Positions 26,046 to 40,280 of a DNA stretch of 64,000 bases are shown piece after piece (the stretch's first letter is position 1; each line of letters starts with the position of its first letter). Position numbers and translations under genes: made by a program. The DNA is from Myxococcales bacterium (GTDB lineage Bacteria > Myxococcota_A > Polyangia > Palsa-1104 > JAEUJZ01). Under the pieces are notes generated by a model that did no database searches, was not told the DNA's origin, and saw only the letters and a list, made by a program, of their open reading frames with translations. The DNA lies in assembly GCA_016794505.1 (NCBI GenBank), contig JAEUJZ010000067.1:1-64000 (forward strand), in the 5' to 3' direction.

Positions 26046-27872
26046 TCAGACTCCTACTTTCCCGGCCAACTGCCGCAGCAGCAGCAAGCGACCGGCGGGC
26101 GTCGCGACTCGGTGACACGCAAAGTTCAGCTCATCCACCAAGGAAAGCACCGGATCGGCCGCCCGCCGTGCCAACTGGCCGCTGCGCAGCTGCTGTTCGC
26201 ACCACCCAAGCTGTATTCCTTTTTCATTCCGTCGTGGCAGGCAGGCCAGCACCTGCACGTGCGTCGGTACATAGTCCACGCCCAGTCGGCTGCGGATCCG
26301 CTCGCGAATCGCGTGCTCGATCTGCAGAAAGAACGTCTGCGACTGGTGGCGCAGGTGCGGGCCAACAAAGACCAACAGCGTCGACGTACCTCGGTCGCTG
26401 GGATCGGCGACGACCGCCGCCCCCGCGACATACGGAACCGCCGCCGTGACCTCTTCCACTTCATCGCGGGCATGCGATGCGCCGCCGCGCGATGGAAAGC
26501 GTGTCCCGCCATAGATATAGCCCCCGGCATGCTCATACAGCAGCAGCCCACAAGCCCCCGGCAGCGGCCGCAGGATCCCATGGGGTCCTTGTGCCGACGC
26601 ATCGTCGTTGCGCGGATCGCCCAGCAGAAAGGGCCGTCCCGGTGCTGGGTACACGATCTGCGGCAGCTCTCCACGCTTGCGCAGCGAAAATACCAGCGCC
26701 CCCGCGCAGGCTGCGTCATAGTGCCAGGACAAAAAAGGAATCCCCCGCAGCCGCGCTTGGTCGATGAAGTCCTGCCACACGATATCCCCCAGGCTCTCGC
26801 AGACCTGGCTCACGCACAGCCGGACCTCATGCAAGGGCCGCGCAGACTGCTCCACCCAGTGATCGCGCAGCCGCTGGTTCACCAGCAAGACGTCGATCGT
26901 CGGTACCGCTCGCACGCGCGTGGGCAGCTCGACCAGCGTCGCTGCCGACACATGCAAGAACGTCGCGCCGTGCAGCAGCACGGTCAATAGCAGCATCGGC
27001 TGGTACTGCAAAAAGGAATGTTCTGGGGCGGCCAGTATCCCGCTGCCCTGGTGCAGGCCTAGGATCAGACCGTCATCCAAGGCTCCCAAATACACGGCCT
27101 GCGCCGCCACGGCCTGCGCCGCCCACGCCGGATCGCGCAGCGGCGAAAAACACAGAAGCGCTGCCGAGCGCGGCGGGTACGAATGGGAAGCCCCCGCCTC
27201 CTGCCGCACTCCGTTTCGCAGCTCAGCAGCGGCCGAAAGCGCCGCAGAAAGCTGCGGCCCCGGACTGGCTGGCTCGGGCAGGACGGCCTCTTCCAAGGGC
27301 ACCTCTCCTGCATGTACCCACTCGCGCAGAAGCGGCAGATAGCGACGCGCAGTCACCACGTGTTGCGGCCGCAGCGCCCGCAGGCGCTTGCCCAAAAAGT
27401 CCGCGCCCAGCGGGGGCAAGACGCAGGCGACCAGGCCCAGCTTCAGCGCGGCGCACAGCGCCACCAAAAGCTCGGGCCCCAGGGGATACAGAATGCAGAT
27501 GCGCTCGCCCACTTCTGCCCCCCTTTTTTGCCAGGCATCGGCAAGGACACTCGCCGCCGCATGCAGCTGCGAATAGGTCAGCGCCTGCAGTCCACGCCCT
27601 GGTTCCGAAAATCCGTCCGCCGCGTACAGCAAGCAGGGCCGATCGGCCGCGGGTCCCAGCGCATGCCGCAGTACGGCATCATGGAACAGGTCATACCCCA
27701 CGCTAAGCTGCGTCTTGGGCGGACTCTCGGCTTGCTCGGCAGCATCGCGAAACAGGGCGCGAGCAAAGCCCAGCGGGTCCGCCAAGCTGGCCTGCAGCCA
27801 CGCGCGCTGGCGCAGGATTCCGTCCCCGGTAGGTCGCAGGACCTGACGTACCTCTTCGATCGTAAACGGCAT
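26046..27872 (-). CDS. Degenerate AMP-ligase (ANL/FAAL-like) protein inside the T6SS operon
   Basis: The 608-residue product follows the overall plan of adenylate-forming ligases: LTYSQLHAAASVLADAWQKRGAEVGERI and the ALKLGLVACVLPPLG segment (about 110-170) match the N-terminal domain of acyl-AMP ligases, and the C-terminal subdomain keeps AAVVADPSD, LLVFVGP and a LPRRNEKGIQLG stretch like the A10 lysine motif. The nucleotide-binding P-loop (T-S-G-x-T-G-x-P-K) is absent; AALLCFSPLRDP stands in its place. The A5 Y-G-x-T/A-E and A7 T-G-D motifs are also missing or changed. It is therefore probably not a working ligase but a binding or scaffold protein. It lies between tssJ and the DUF4280 gene and is tightly packed, so it belongs to the T6SS operon. 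Confidence 0.65.
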   Translation of the reverse strand: MPFTIEEVRQVLRPTGDGILRQRAWLQASLADPLGFARALFRDAAEQAESPPKTQLSVGYDLFHDAVLRHALGPAADRPCLLYAADGFSEPGRGLQALTYSQLHAAASVLADAWQKRGAEVGERICILYPLGPELLVALCAALKLGLVACVLPPLGADFLGKRLRALRPQHVVTARRYLPLLREWVHAGEVPLEEAVLPEPASPGPQLSAALSAAAELRNGVRQEAGASHSYPPRSAALLCFSPLRDPAWAAQAVAAQAVYLGALDDGLILGLHQGSGILAAPEHSFLQYQPMLLLTVLLHGATFLHVSAATLVELPTRVRAVPTIDVLLVNQRLRDHWVEQSARPLHEVRLCVSQVCESLGDIVWQDFIDQARLRGIPFLSWHYDAACAGALVFSLRKRGELPQIVYPAPGRPFLLGDPRNDDASAQGPHGILRPLPGACGLLLYEHAGGYIYGGTRFPSRGGASHARDEVEEVTAAVPYVAGAAVVADPSDRGTSTLLVFVGPHLRHQSQTFFLQIEHAIRERIRSRLGVDYVPTHVQVLACLPRRNEKGIQLGWCEQQLRSGQLARRAADPVLSLVDELNFACHRVATPAGRLLLLRQLAGKVGV

Positions 27873-27921
27873 CTGCGCGGCCTCGCTTCTGTGCCCATTC
27901 CTCTGTTCAAAGACTCAGGAA

Positions 27922-28356
27922 TCAGTTGCGGAATATCCGACACTCCCGTACCCGCTCGGCATCGACGCCCAGTCGTCCCAATGGAACGGTGATTCGCCAG
28001 GGCAGATCCGGCTGCAGCCAGACCTTCCAGCTTGCGGTCGGCGCCGTATAGAAAAAGTACAGAGCCAGCGGACTGCTCTTTTTGCTCTTGATCCAAAAAG
28101 CGCGCGAACCGCGCTTGCTCGGTTCGATGATCAGCGAACGCAGAACGCTGGCGTCCGGCTTGATCACCAGCGCCGAGACACTGGCGTACGACTCGCCGCG
28201 AAACTGTTGTTCGTCGACGCTGCGCACCAAGACGCGCAGCGGTCTGCCCTGATTGCTGTCGTCATCGGCTCGCAGCGAAATGCGGATATAGCCCGGCAAG
28301 CACCCTGCCGACAAAAGTGCGCACAGAAAAAGGAATGTCGACGGTACGCCGACCAC
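27922..28356 (-). CDS. tssJ: T6SS outer-membrane lipoprotein TssJ
   Basis: The GTG at 28356 gives 144 residues: a short lipoprotein signal (STFLFLCALLSAGC, lipid-carrying Cys at about residue 17) followed by a small beta-sandwich (IRISLRADDDSNQGRPLRVLVRSVDEQQF, then PSKRGSRAFWIKSKKSSPLALYFFY and DLPWRITVPLG). The order strand, Pro-Leu-x-Val-x-V-x-x-L, Phe/Tyr-rich strand is that of TssJ/SciN, which binds the TssM periplasmic domain. Position directly after tssM supports this. The stretch before the GTG is open but overlaps the end of tssM. No good Shine-Dalgarno is present, so coupling to tssM translation is likely. Confidence 0.7.
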   Translation of the reverse strand: MVGVPSTFLFLCALLSAGCLPGYIRISLRADDDSNQGRPLRVLVRSVDEQQFRGESYASVSALVIKPDASVLRSLIIEPSKRGSRAFWIKSKKSSPLALYFFYTAPTASWKVWLQPDLPWRITVPLGRLGVDAERVRECRIFRN

Positions 28357-28381
28357 CCTCCGTCCACCATCGACTCGGCGC

Positions 28382-31300
28382 TTAGGGTACTCGGACACGG
28401 AACAGCTCCCATGGATCGGGGTGTACGACAAAGCGGATGGCCTGGGTGTCCTGTCCGGCTTCGCCATGGATGTACCAGGTGCTGATTCCCGATGCATCCA
28501 GCGTCGAGCGCTGCAGCAGTCGAAACAGGCTCCACGCCGAGTCCGCCACTTCCAAGGTCTGCGTATGCTTGCGGCCCGTGCGCGCCACCACGCTTTCGAT
28601 TCCCAAGACCGCGGCCCCTTGCTGCCACCAGTCAATCGAAAGCGGCGTCTGGCTCGCTTGTTGATTGAAGCCATAGGCGGCGGCTTTTCCCACCTGCAGA
28701 TAGGCCAAGGCCGCTTGCGCATTCTTGCCATCCGCGATCTGTGGACCGGGAACGCCGCGCAGCCCAAGCTGCAGAGGCTGGCGATTGCCTTCGCTGGAAA
28801 ACAGCGCTCGCGACAGTCGCGCCAGGCGGTTCACCGTCGGCAGAAAGTCTTTCGGCAGGCGCAGCGTGCCCAGGGCCCCGGCTCGCGCGCCGTACGTCCC
28901 GCCTTGCTCCAAGACCGCTGCGGCATAAAGCGTCCGAACGTCGTTGAACAGCGGCCCTTTGCGTTCGCTGATCAGATCTAGCTCGGATGGCGCCACCTCG
29001 CGCTCGGCCCCCGGATTGAACGGAAAGCGCGCCAGCATGGGTTCGATCTGACCGTTCATGGTGTCGCGCCAGCGGCTCGCCATGACCCGCTCGATCTCGT
29101 CAGCTCCCGCGTGGTACGCCGCCAAAAAAGGAGCGAGAAAGGGGCGCCGCAGGGACCCGGCAATTCCCGCCTGATCCAAGAACTGCTCGGCTTTGCGCAG
29201 CGCCGAGTCCTCTTTTCCTTCATGCATGGCGAGCGCACTCTGCCCAATCGGCGAAAGCACCGCGCGCAGAGCGGCTCCACTTTCGGCAGCCGCCGCAGCG
29301 CCCCCAGCGCCCCCAGCGGTGCGATCTAGCTCTTCGATCAGCTTGCTTACTGCGGCCTTGTATCCAGCAAGTCCTTCCGGCGATCCAGAAGCTGCCCCCG
29401 ACGATGACGCGGCACTGGGCGTAGCTGCGCTGCCCGTGCCGCTTGCCGCTGCTGCTGTTGCTGCTGCCGCTGTTGCCGGCGCCGTCGCTTGCGCCTTGCC
29501 ATCGCCCGCAGGCTTCTTGTCCGCCCCTTGTACGTCGCGCGTCGGCGGTCCGCTCTTGCTGGCAACCAACTCAACCAGCGGCTTGAACTCAGCGATGCAC
29601 TGGGCCAGCGGCTGCAGGTAGGGCTCGTCCAGTCCCGGCAGCGTCGCGTTTTCGGCCACCACGTGCAGTCGCGCCACGAACGGCGAGCCCGGCTTGATCA
29701 GATCCAAAAGCTCACTGTGCAAAGCTGACGCAGAGTGTCGGTTGATTTGATAGCCCAGGTGATAGTTCAACAGCGCAAGGCAGTACCGTCGCGAATACCC
29801 CGACAGCTCACTCTGCACCAAGCGCGACAGCTCGATCTTTTCTTCCGCGGTCAGGTTGCGATGGCTGCTCAACGCCTTCTTCAGCTCTTGCACCAGCGGC
29901 AGCACTTCGCGCTGATACACGACGCGGTTGTAGATATCGGAAAGGCCGGCCGCAGGCAGCTCATTTCCCGTCAGAAGAGCTGCCAGCTTGGGCGTAAATT
30001 CCTCTTTGCTCCACAGCGGCAGCGATGCGCCGCGCGCTCCACCGCGCACGGTGTGGTCCGTCTGTTCCTTTTCATTCCTTTTTTTGCGAGATTCCTTTTT
30101 TTCGGCACGGCCAAGGCTTAGCCGTTCCTGTCGACTGCATGGCCGGCGATTGGGGTATCGGCGCGACGGCGTACCGCAGCGCTCGCGTACCGTCTGCGTC
30201 CGGCGGGATGTTGGCTCGTCCGCGCTGTCCCATTCACCGCGCAGACCCCAGGGTGAAAAGGTGCGCTTGCGGCTGCGCGAGAGCAGGTCTAGCCAGTCCC
30301 GCGCTTTGATATCCAGCGCGGCGCCGTCCCCCGGAAAGATGAAGTGCCAGGCCGAGCCATCGCTGGCACTCGGCGAACCCGCGGTCGCTGGGCTGCCTTC
30401 GTTCAGCCAGCGCAGAAGCTGATACAGGCTCTTGGTGCTCGCCTGTTCGACCTGCAGGCTGGACACGCGCACCATCTTTAACACCGGATCCAGCGAGTCC
30501 TGCGAGTCGGTAATCCAAGGATGCGGCGCGAATACGCTGTGATCGCGGCCAAACAGCTTCAGCATGTCGAGCGGTGATTCCTCAGCTAGGTTGCGATACA
30601 TCTGGCGCAGCAGGGCGGAACGCCGGACGTGCAGAAGGGCCTCTTGCAGACGCGCGCTCTCGTTTTGCAGCGACTGCAGCTCGCCATGCGTGATGAAGGG
30701 ACGCTGGATGTCTTGCTGCACGCGCGACAAGTACCGCTGCCACGGACCCAGATCCGAGACCATGTCGCGCAGCTCGGACTGCGGAAGCGGCGGCAGCGCC
30801 ACCACCGCGACTTCGGACCACGGGCTTGCGCTGTACTTGATGTAGTCCAGCAAGGTGTCACGTGGCACCGCAAGATCATTCGCCCAGTCTGTCGGCTGCG
30901 CTGCGACCAGGGCACCCAGCGTGTTTTCGCGCGTGGCATACAGCGCAACCAGCGCTTCCAAGATCTTGTCGCGAGCCCGCTGCCGAATCGTCCGCTCTAG
31001 GCTCGGCAAAAGGTACGCTCGACGGATGCCTTCGACGAAGCGCCGCTCGCTCTCGCGCTTGTCGGGGCGATACAGAAGTCGCAGCGGACGAAAGCGTGAC
31101 TCCGCCGCTTGCATGGTCAAAAGAGACTGCCGCATCCGCTGCTCGGCCCGCCGCACCACATCGGACTCACCACTGCTCTGCAGAGTCAGTGCGCGATCGA
31201 CGCTCTGCTCAAAGACATCGGCGGCGCTGCTGACCTCATCGACATAAGCGCGATGACGACGCGTGATCGTGGACAGCACACCCAACCCCAAAATCAGAAT

Positions 31301-32389
31301 AAGCCCTCCCAAAAGGACATGCAGTGGGCGCAGTCCCAGGGGCCGCAGCCAGCGCGTTAGGAAGGACCCCAGAACGACACCGCGCTGGCGGGGCGGCGGC
31401 TCAAAAGGACTTCCCACTTGGGCGTCGTTCTGCAGCGTCGAAAAATAGACGCCTTGCACCTCGGGTCGCTGCGATACCACCGAGCCTTCGACCAGCGCCG
31501 ACACAAAGTCTGCCGTCGGACCAAGCAGCTGATCCGCGGTGCGCAGAAACTCCAGCATTCCCTCAAACGACGTCAGGGGCTGCGTCGTCAGCGCGCGGGG
31601 CAGATGTCTCTCGTACGCGGCAAGTCCGGTGGCCAGATCGCTTCGCGGATCGGTTCCGACCTCAAGCAAAAGCGGGATCTGTTCCTTGTGTAGGAATCGG
31701 GCCAAGTCACTGTAGCCGCGTACGCGATCCATGAAGGTCAAACAGATGCGCACGCGCGGCGATGCATCGCACGCATCCGCCAAGATGTTGATCTTGCCGC
31801 GCAGTAGTTGAGCCTGACTGCGCAGCTGATCCGGCGATGCAGCGCTGAGGCTGGCGGCCTGCAGCACAACCACCACCGTAGGAATCTGATCGACATCCAT
31901 GTTTCGCCACAGTCGCTTGAGCGCCTCGTTGATCCCGCGCGATGTGGCGTCCTGCACGATGGCGGAAAACTCTTGCACGACGGTGCGACTGCCCAGATAG
32001 ACCTGCATCAGCGGGTCGGCGGTATAGCTGGGAACGAACTGGCTGGTCTGTCCCTGCCAGTCCACTTTGCGACCGATAAGCGCGCTCTTGCCCGAGGCAT
32101 TGTTGCCAAACACAACGAAGTGCGGATAGGTCGGGACCGCGACGCGGACTGCGCTGGGCAAGCGCGAAAGGAAGCTTGCCCAGATGGTGCGCAAGCGCAG
32201 CGGCGCGATGGCGCGCGGATTGCTGGGGCCGCTGCCAGCCTCGCTGCGCTGCCGCAGACGCCACCACCAGATTCCCAGCGCGATACCGGCGGTAAGAACG
32301 ATCACTCCCAAGATGGCGATGGCGTAGAGCACTCGGGACGACGCAGCAGCCGCCAAGATTACAACACTGGGATGAAGCGCAGCGGGCAC
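28382..32389 (-). CDS. tssM: T6SS inner-membrane complex protein TssM (IcmF)
   Basis: The 1335-residue product begins at a GTG preceded by AGGAGG. It has an N-terminal membrane segment (RVLYAIAILGVIVLTAGIALGIWWW, about 19-43), a cytoplasmic GTPase-like domain with P-loop GNNASGKS (95-102), a second membrane segment around 335-355 (HVLLGGLILILGLGVLST) and a long periplasmic part ending with the TssM C-terminal beta-domain (LGIESVVARTGR, PWELFRVRVP). TssM bridges TssL and TssJ across the envelope. An odd very basic stretch (about residues 706-786) interrupts the periplasmic region, and an Ala/Gly/Ser-rich linker lies around residues 960-1025. The stop is 25 bp before the tssJ start. Confidence 0.9.
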   Translation of the reverse strand: MPAALHPSVVILAAAASSRVLYAIAILGVIVLTAGIALGIWWWRLRQRSEAGSGPSNPRAIAPLRLRTIWASFLSRLPSAVRVAVPTYPHFVVFGNNASGKSALIGRKVDWQGQTSQFVPSYTADPLMQVYLGSRTVVQEFSAIVQDATSRGINEALKRLWRNMDVDQIPTVVVVLQAASLSAASPDQLRSQAQLLRGKINILADACDASPRVRICLTFMDRVRGYSDLARFLHKEQIPLLLEVGTDPRSDLATGLAAYERHLPRALTTQPLTSFEGMLEFLRTADQLLGPTADFVSALVEGSVVSQRPEVQGVYFSTLQNDAQVGSPFEPPPRQRGVVLGSFLTRWLRPLGLRPLHVLLGGLILILGLGVLSTITRRHRAYVDEVSSAADVFEQSVDRALTLQSSGESDVVRRAEQRMRQSLLTMQAAESRFRPLRLLYRPDKRESERRFVEGIRRAYLLPSLERTIRQRARDKILEALVALYATRENTLGALVAAQPTDWANDLAVPRDTLLDYIKYSASPWSEVAVVALPPLPQSELRDMVSDLGPWQRYLSRVQQDIQRPFITHGELQSLQNESARLQEALLHVRRSALLRQMYRNLAEESPLDMLKLFGRDHSVFAPHPWITDSQDSLDPVLKMVRVSSLQVEQASTKSLYQLLRWLNEGSPATAGSPSASDGSAWHFIFPGDGAALDIKARDWLDLLSRSRKRTFSPWGLRGEWDSADEPTSRRTQTVRERCGTPSRRYPNRRPCSRQERLSLGRAEKKESRKKRNEKEQTDHTVRGGARGASLPLWSKEEFTPKLAALLTGNELPAAGLSDIYNRVVYQREVLPLVQELKKALSSHRNLTAEEKIELSRLVQSELSGYSRRYCLALLNYHLGYQINRHSASALHSELLDLIKPGSPFVARLHVVAENATLPGLDEPYLQPLAQCIAEFKPLVELVASKSGPPTRDVQGADKKPAGDGKAQATAPATAAAATAAAASGTGSAATPSAASSSGAASGSPEGLAGYKAAVSKLIEELDRTAGGAGGAAAAAESGAALRAVLSPIGQSALAMHEGKEDSALRKAEQFLDQAGIAGSLRRPFLAPFLAAYHAGADEIERVMASRWRDTMNGQIEPMLARFPFNPGAEREVAPSELDLISERKGPLFNDVRTLYAAAVLEQGGTYGARAGALGTLRLPKDFLPTVNRLARLSRALFSSEGNRQPLQLGLRGVPGPQIADGKNAQAALAYLQVGKAAAYGFNQQASQTPLSIDWWQQGAAVLGIESVVARTGRKHTQTLEVADSAWSLFRLLQRSTLDASGISTWYIHGEAGQDTQAIRFVVHPDPWELFRVRVP

Positions 32390-32398
32390 CGTGTCCTC

Positions 32399-33037
32399 CT
32401 AGCGACCGGCGGCGACGCGCCGCAGCCCAGACAGAGTGTCCTCCATGCGACCGAGAAGTTCCCAAATCGAGCCCCCCGCAGCGTGACGCAGAGGGTGATA
32501 CAGGGCTTCATCGGCCGTCGGATCCAGCGCATGCACGCGCACGCGCAGGGCCTCGATGAAATTTCGCACCATGCAGGCTCGGTTTCCTAAGTCGCTCTGC
32601 ACCGCCCGATCGAGCTCAGCGAAGATCTCATGGGGGGGACGAATCGGAACATCGGCCAGATCCATGGGGGGAACAAAGGAATCTGCCGCGCTCCCCGATC
32701 TGGCTGCAGTCTGGCCGCGGGCATCCCCTGGGGACTCCGTGGCCGCAGACCGCTCGCCCTGGGCAGCATCTGGCAGCGGTTCTTCTCCGGGGACACGCGC
32801 AGCAGTCGAGCCGTCCCCCGACGCGCCAACGGACACAGCCCGCGCGGGATCCGCGCCATCGTTTCCTGCCCGGCCCGCCGGGATGGTGCTGCTCGCAGTC
32901 CCCTGCGGACCGCCGGTCGCTGGATCGTTCCTCAAGATCCGCTGCAGCTCATCCATGGCTGACTCCTGGGTGAAGCTGCGTCCCCACAGCGGTCGCACAC
33001 GCTCGCTAGCCAGGAGCTCACTGAAGTTGATTTTCAT
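32399..33037 (-). CDS. Unknown T6SS-operon protein between tssL and tssM
   Basis: The ATG at 33037 (MKINFSELL) gives 212 residues. Residues 1-35 and 130-212 look folded and helical; the part between is Ala/Gly/Pro/Ser-rich and probably disordered. The C-terminal helical region (MVRNFIEALRVRVHALDPTADEALYHPL, then IWELLGRMEDTLSGLRR) has amphipathic repeats. No signal peptide or membrane helix is visible, so it should act in the cytoplasm. The gene is 25 bp downstream of tssL and 9 bp upstream of tssM, so it is certainly part of the operon. I recognise no family. Confidence 0.6.
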   Translation of the reverse strand: MKINFSELLASERVRPLWGRSFTQESAMDELQRILRNDPATGGPQGTASSTIPAGRAGNDGADPARAVSVGASGDGSTAARVPGEEPLPDAAQGERSAATESPGDARGQTAARSGSAADSFVPPMDLADVPIRPPHEIFAELDRAVQSDLGNRACMVRNFIEALRVRVHALDPTADEALYHPLRHAAGGSIWELLGRMEDTLSGLRRVAAGR

Positions 33038-33062
33038 CGCCGTTCCCCCCGGATGGCGTGTT

Positions 33063-33872
33063 CTACACGTTGGTAAAAAGGAGTACGAAGCCGACCGCCA
33101 CGCCCAGTGCCGCCAGTGCGACGCCGTACGGCGCCATGCTGCGCCAGTCGATGCGGCGCGGCGGTTCTTCGAGCAGCGATCCCGGCGGTGCGGGAGCCGC
33201 ACTAGCCCCTGCTTGGCTTTGCGTGCTGCCCGTCAGCGTCCGCTGTGGACCCGTTCGCGGCAGGCTCAAGGATCGGCTGCGCCGGCTGCTGCGCTCGGTC
33301 TGACCTTCACGCATTCCGCGTGCCGCCCGCCGCCGCTTGCGCCGTTCTGTCGCTGACATCGAGGTCGCGGCGATCTGTTCGGATAGCAGCGTGCGATAGC
33401 GCTGCACCTTGCCGCTGCTCTCACCGAACTTGCCAACAAAGCCCGCCGCCAAGCAGAAGTACAAGACCTCAAACACCATCGGCGGAGTGTCCTGTTTCTC
33501 AAGACGCTCATCGACAAAGTCGTAAAAGACATCGCCGCCATAGTTGATCTGGAACAGCTCGGACTGCAGAAGCGACCAGCGCGTCTGCTGTTCCTTGGCC
33601 AGACGGCTCATCACCATCTCGTCACACAAAAGGACCAAGGGGAACATGACCAGGTAGGTCTCGTTTTCCGTCAGCTCGCGGTTCAGATGTTCGCGCAGCG
33701 CCTCCAGCTTGCTGCGCAGCTCGCTCTGCAAGCGCTGCAGCGTGCCGGGATCGACGGGCGCGGCGACCGTTCGCTCGCCGAAGCGAGTTGTGTCGACGGC
33801 CAGCGTGCGATCGAGCAGCCGCACGATGTCGCTACGCATGGCGATGATCAGGTTCCAGTGGCTGAGCTTCAT
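33063..33872 (-). CDS. tssL: T6SS inner-membrane protein TssL (DotU/IcmH)
   Basis: The 269-residue product has the helical cytoplasmic hook domain of TssL (LVMFPLVLLCDEMVMSR, FQINYGGDVFYDFVDERLE, VLYFCLAAGFVGKFGE) followed by an Arg/Ser-rich linker and one C-terminal transmembrane helix (YGVALAALGVAVGFVLLF, residues 249-266) with only a few residues outside. No peptidoglycan-binding (OmpA-like) domain follows. Its ATG overlaps the tssF stop by 4 nt. The FGESSGKVQRYRTLL segment is the expected family motif F-x-G-k-y-r. Confidence 0.88.
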   Translation of the reverse strand: MKLSHWNLIIAMRSDIVRLLDRTLAVDTTRFGERTVAAPVDPGTLQRLQSELRSKLEALREHLNRELTENETYLVMFPLVLLCDEMVMSRLAKEQQTRWSLLQSELFQINYGGDVFYDFVDERLEKQDTPPMVFEVLYFCLAAGFVGKFGESSGKVQRYRTLLSEQIAATSMSATERRKRRRAARGMREGQTERSSRRSRSLSLPRTGPQRTLTGSTQSQAGASAAPAPPGSLLEEPPRRIDWRSMAPYGVALAALGVAVGFVLLFTNV

Positions 33873-35516
33873 CGTCTCTGCCGCCTTCCTTCTTTCAGCT
33901 CAGCCGGGTCGCTATGGCGAACCACTTCCGAGCGCCCTTCGTAGTTCCATGCGTCCAAGAGCTGTTGCAGTTGCGAGCAGAACGCATCCCAAAGTGGCGC
34001 TTCCTCTAGCGACGGCGCCGAGAGCAGCAGGTGATAGATGTGGCGCATCCCCGCACCGCGCAGACTCTCATCGGGAACCGCCTCAACACGCAGGTCCAAG
34101 AGCCGCGCCGGAAAGCCGCGGAAGGGTCCAGACTCTGTCGTTTCAAGCAGCGAAAAAAGGGCCCGCAGTTCATCCAGACTTAGGACCGCTTTCATCTTGA
34201 GCGCCAGCAGCCGCCGCAGCGCAGCAGCGTCGCGACCTAGCTGCGGCTGATGGCCCACTCGAACCGCACCAAGCACTGACAGCTCGATTCCCGCGACGCT
34301 GCGATCGGGCAGTGTAAAACGCAGCGGACCGTGCAAGTGCATGGCCAAGCTTGGCTGGTGCCACTGGCCTTCGACCAAGATCTGCACCGGATCCAGAAGG
34401 GCGCTGGGAATGCGCAGGATCAGCGCCGCTAGCTCGTCGTCCGCGTGCGAGGGATTGGCAGAAATAGGAATGTGTTCCAGCTCATAGCTGGGGGCAGCCT
34501 GCTGCAGCGTTGCCACCGGAATCGGAATCAGGCCGTCGGCCGTAATGCGATAGACCCCATCGATGGTATGCAGGCGATAGCTGGCATCGGCGTGTACGAA
34601 GTGAATGGGATACGTATCCTGCGTGCCATCACACAGGATGGGCTGCGCCGACGAGCGTCGCAGGTTCATCATCGGAACGACGAAGGGCTGGAACAGCTCG
34701 CGGAACGGCGCCGGTCGCCGCGGCCACTCTGGCGCCATGTCCAAGCAGATCGTGAAGCGGCTCCACGGCCGGGGCGAGGGCGGCACCGCGATCTGCAGGC
34801 AAAGCTCCTGCTGGGGAAAGTGAAAGAAGCTGCGCACTGCGGACAGCGGGTTGCGCTCATCGGCTGCGTACGGCTCGTCGAAGCTGGGCCCGAACTCGAC
34901 CGCGCACGCAGGACCCTCGCTGGCTTCGCTGACCGGAGCGTCGTACACCACAAAGGCCCGCCGCAGATGTGCCCGCAGCTGCACAAATACTGTGAGCGCC
35001 GCCAGATAGTCGTCCAAGTAGTGCAGGCCCAGGCGCAGCGTACCGACGGCATCGGGGCGCGGCAGGCGAGACTGAAACGTCAGCGCCAAGCGCAGGCCCT
35101 GCGGGGCACGCACGATCTCGCAGCGCTCAAGGGACATCGGAACCACGCGCAGCTCAGCCAGCGTCTGAAACGAGGCGACAAAGCCATCGACTGTGGTGGC
35201 CTGCACGGCAGAGCCAGCCGGCAGCACGACGGTGTCGCTCAGGCGTGCCGTGACGTGCGCCTGCAAGAGCGCCATCGCCGGCAGTGGCCGCAGCAGCGGC
35301 TGAAAGTAACTCCCCAAGAGCCGCCGCCAGGTTGCGCGCACGTTGTTGTGCAGCGCCTGCCGCGTTCGCACCGCCGAGAATGCCAGGACCTCGATCAGCC
35401 GCTGCACGTCGGGATCCTGCGCATCGACGCGAGCCAGAGGCTGCTCGCTGGCATAGCGCCGCCGGAATGTGTCGATGGCACGAAGCTCGGCTAGCAAGCT
35501 CTGCTCGAAGGACTCT

Positions 35517-35527
<11 letters not shown>
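33869..35527 (-). CDS. tssF: T6SS baseplate protein TssF
   Basis: The ATG at 35527, five bases after AGGAGG, gives 552 residues. The N-terminus (FEQSLLAELRAIDTFRRRYASEQPLARVDAQDPDVQRLIEVLAFSAVRTRQAL) is the classic TssF opening in which a long helix is followed by a D-P-x-V-x-R-L-x-E motif. Later segments (LPAGSAV, FQPFVVPMMNLRRSSAQPI and YRLHTIDGVY) also fit TssF/VasA. TssF forms the wedge of the baseplate with TssG. The start lies 11 nt inside the end of the upstream giant gene, and the stop overlaps the tssL start, so translation is coupled throughout. Confidence 0.8.
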
Positions 35528-40276
<4,749 letters not shown>

Positions 40277-40280
<4 letters not shown>

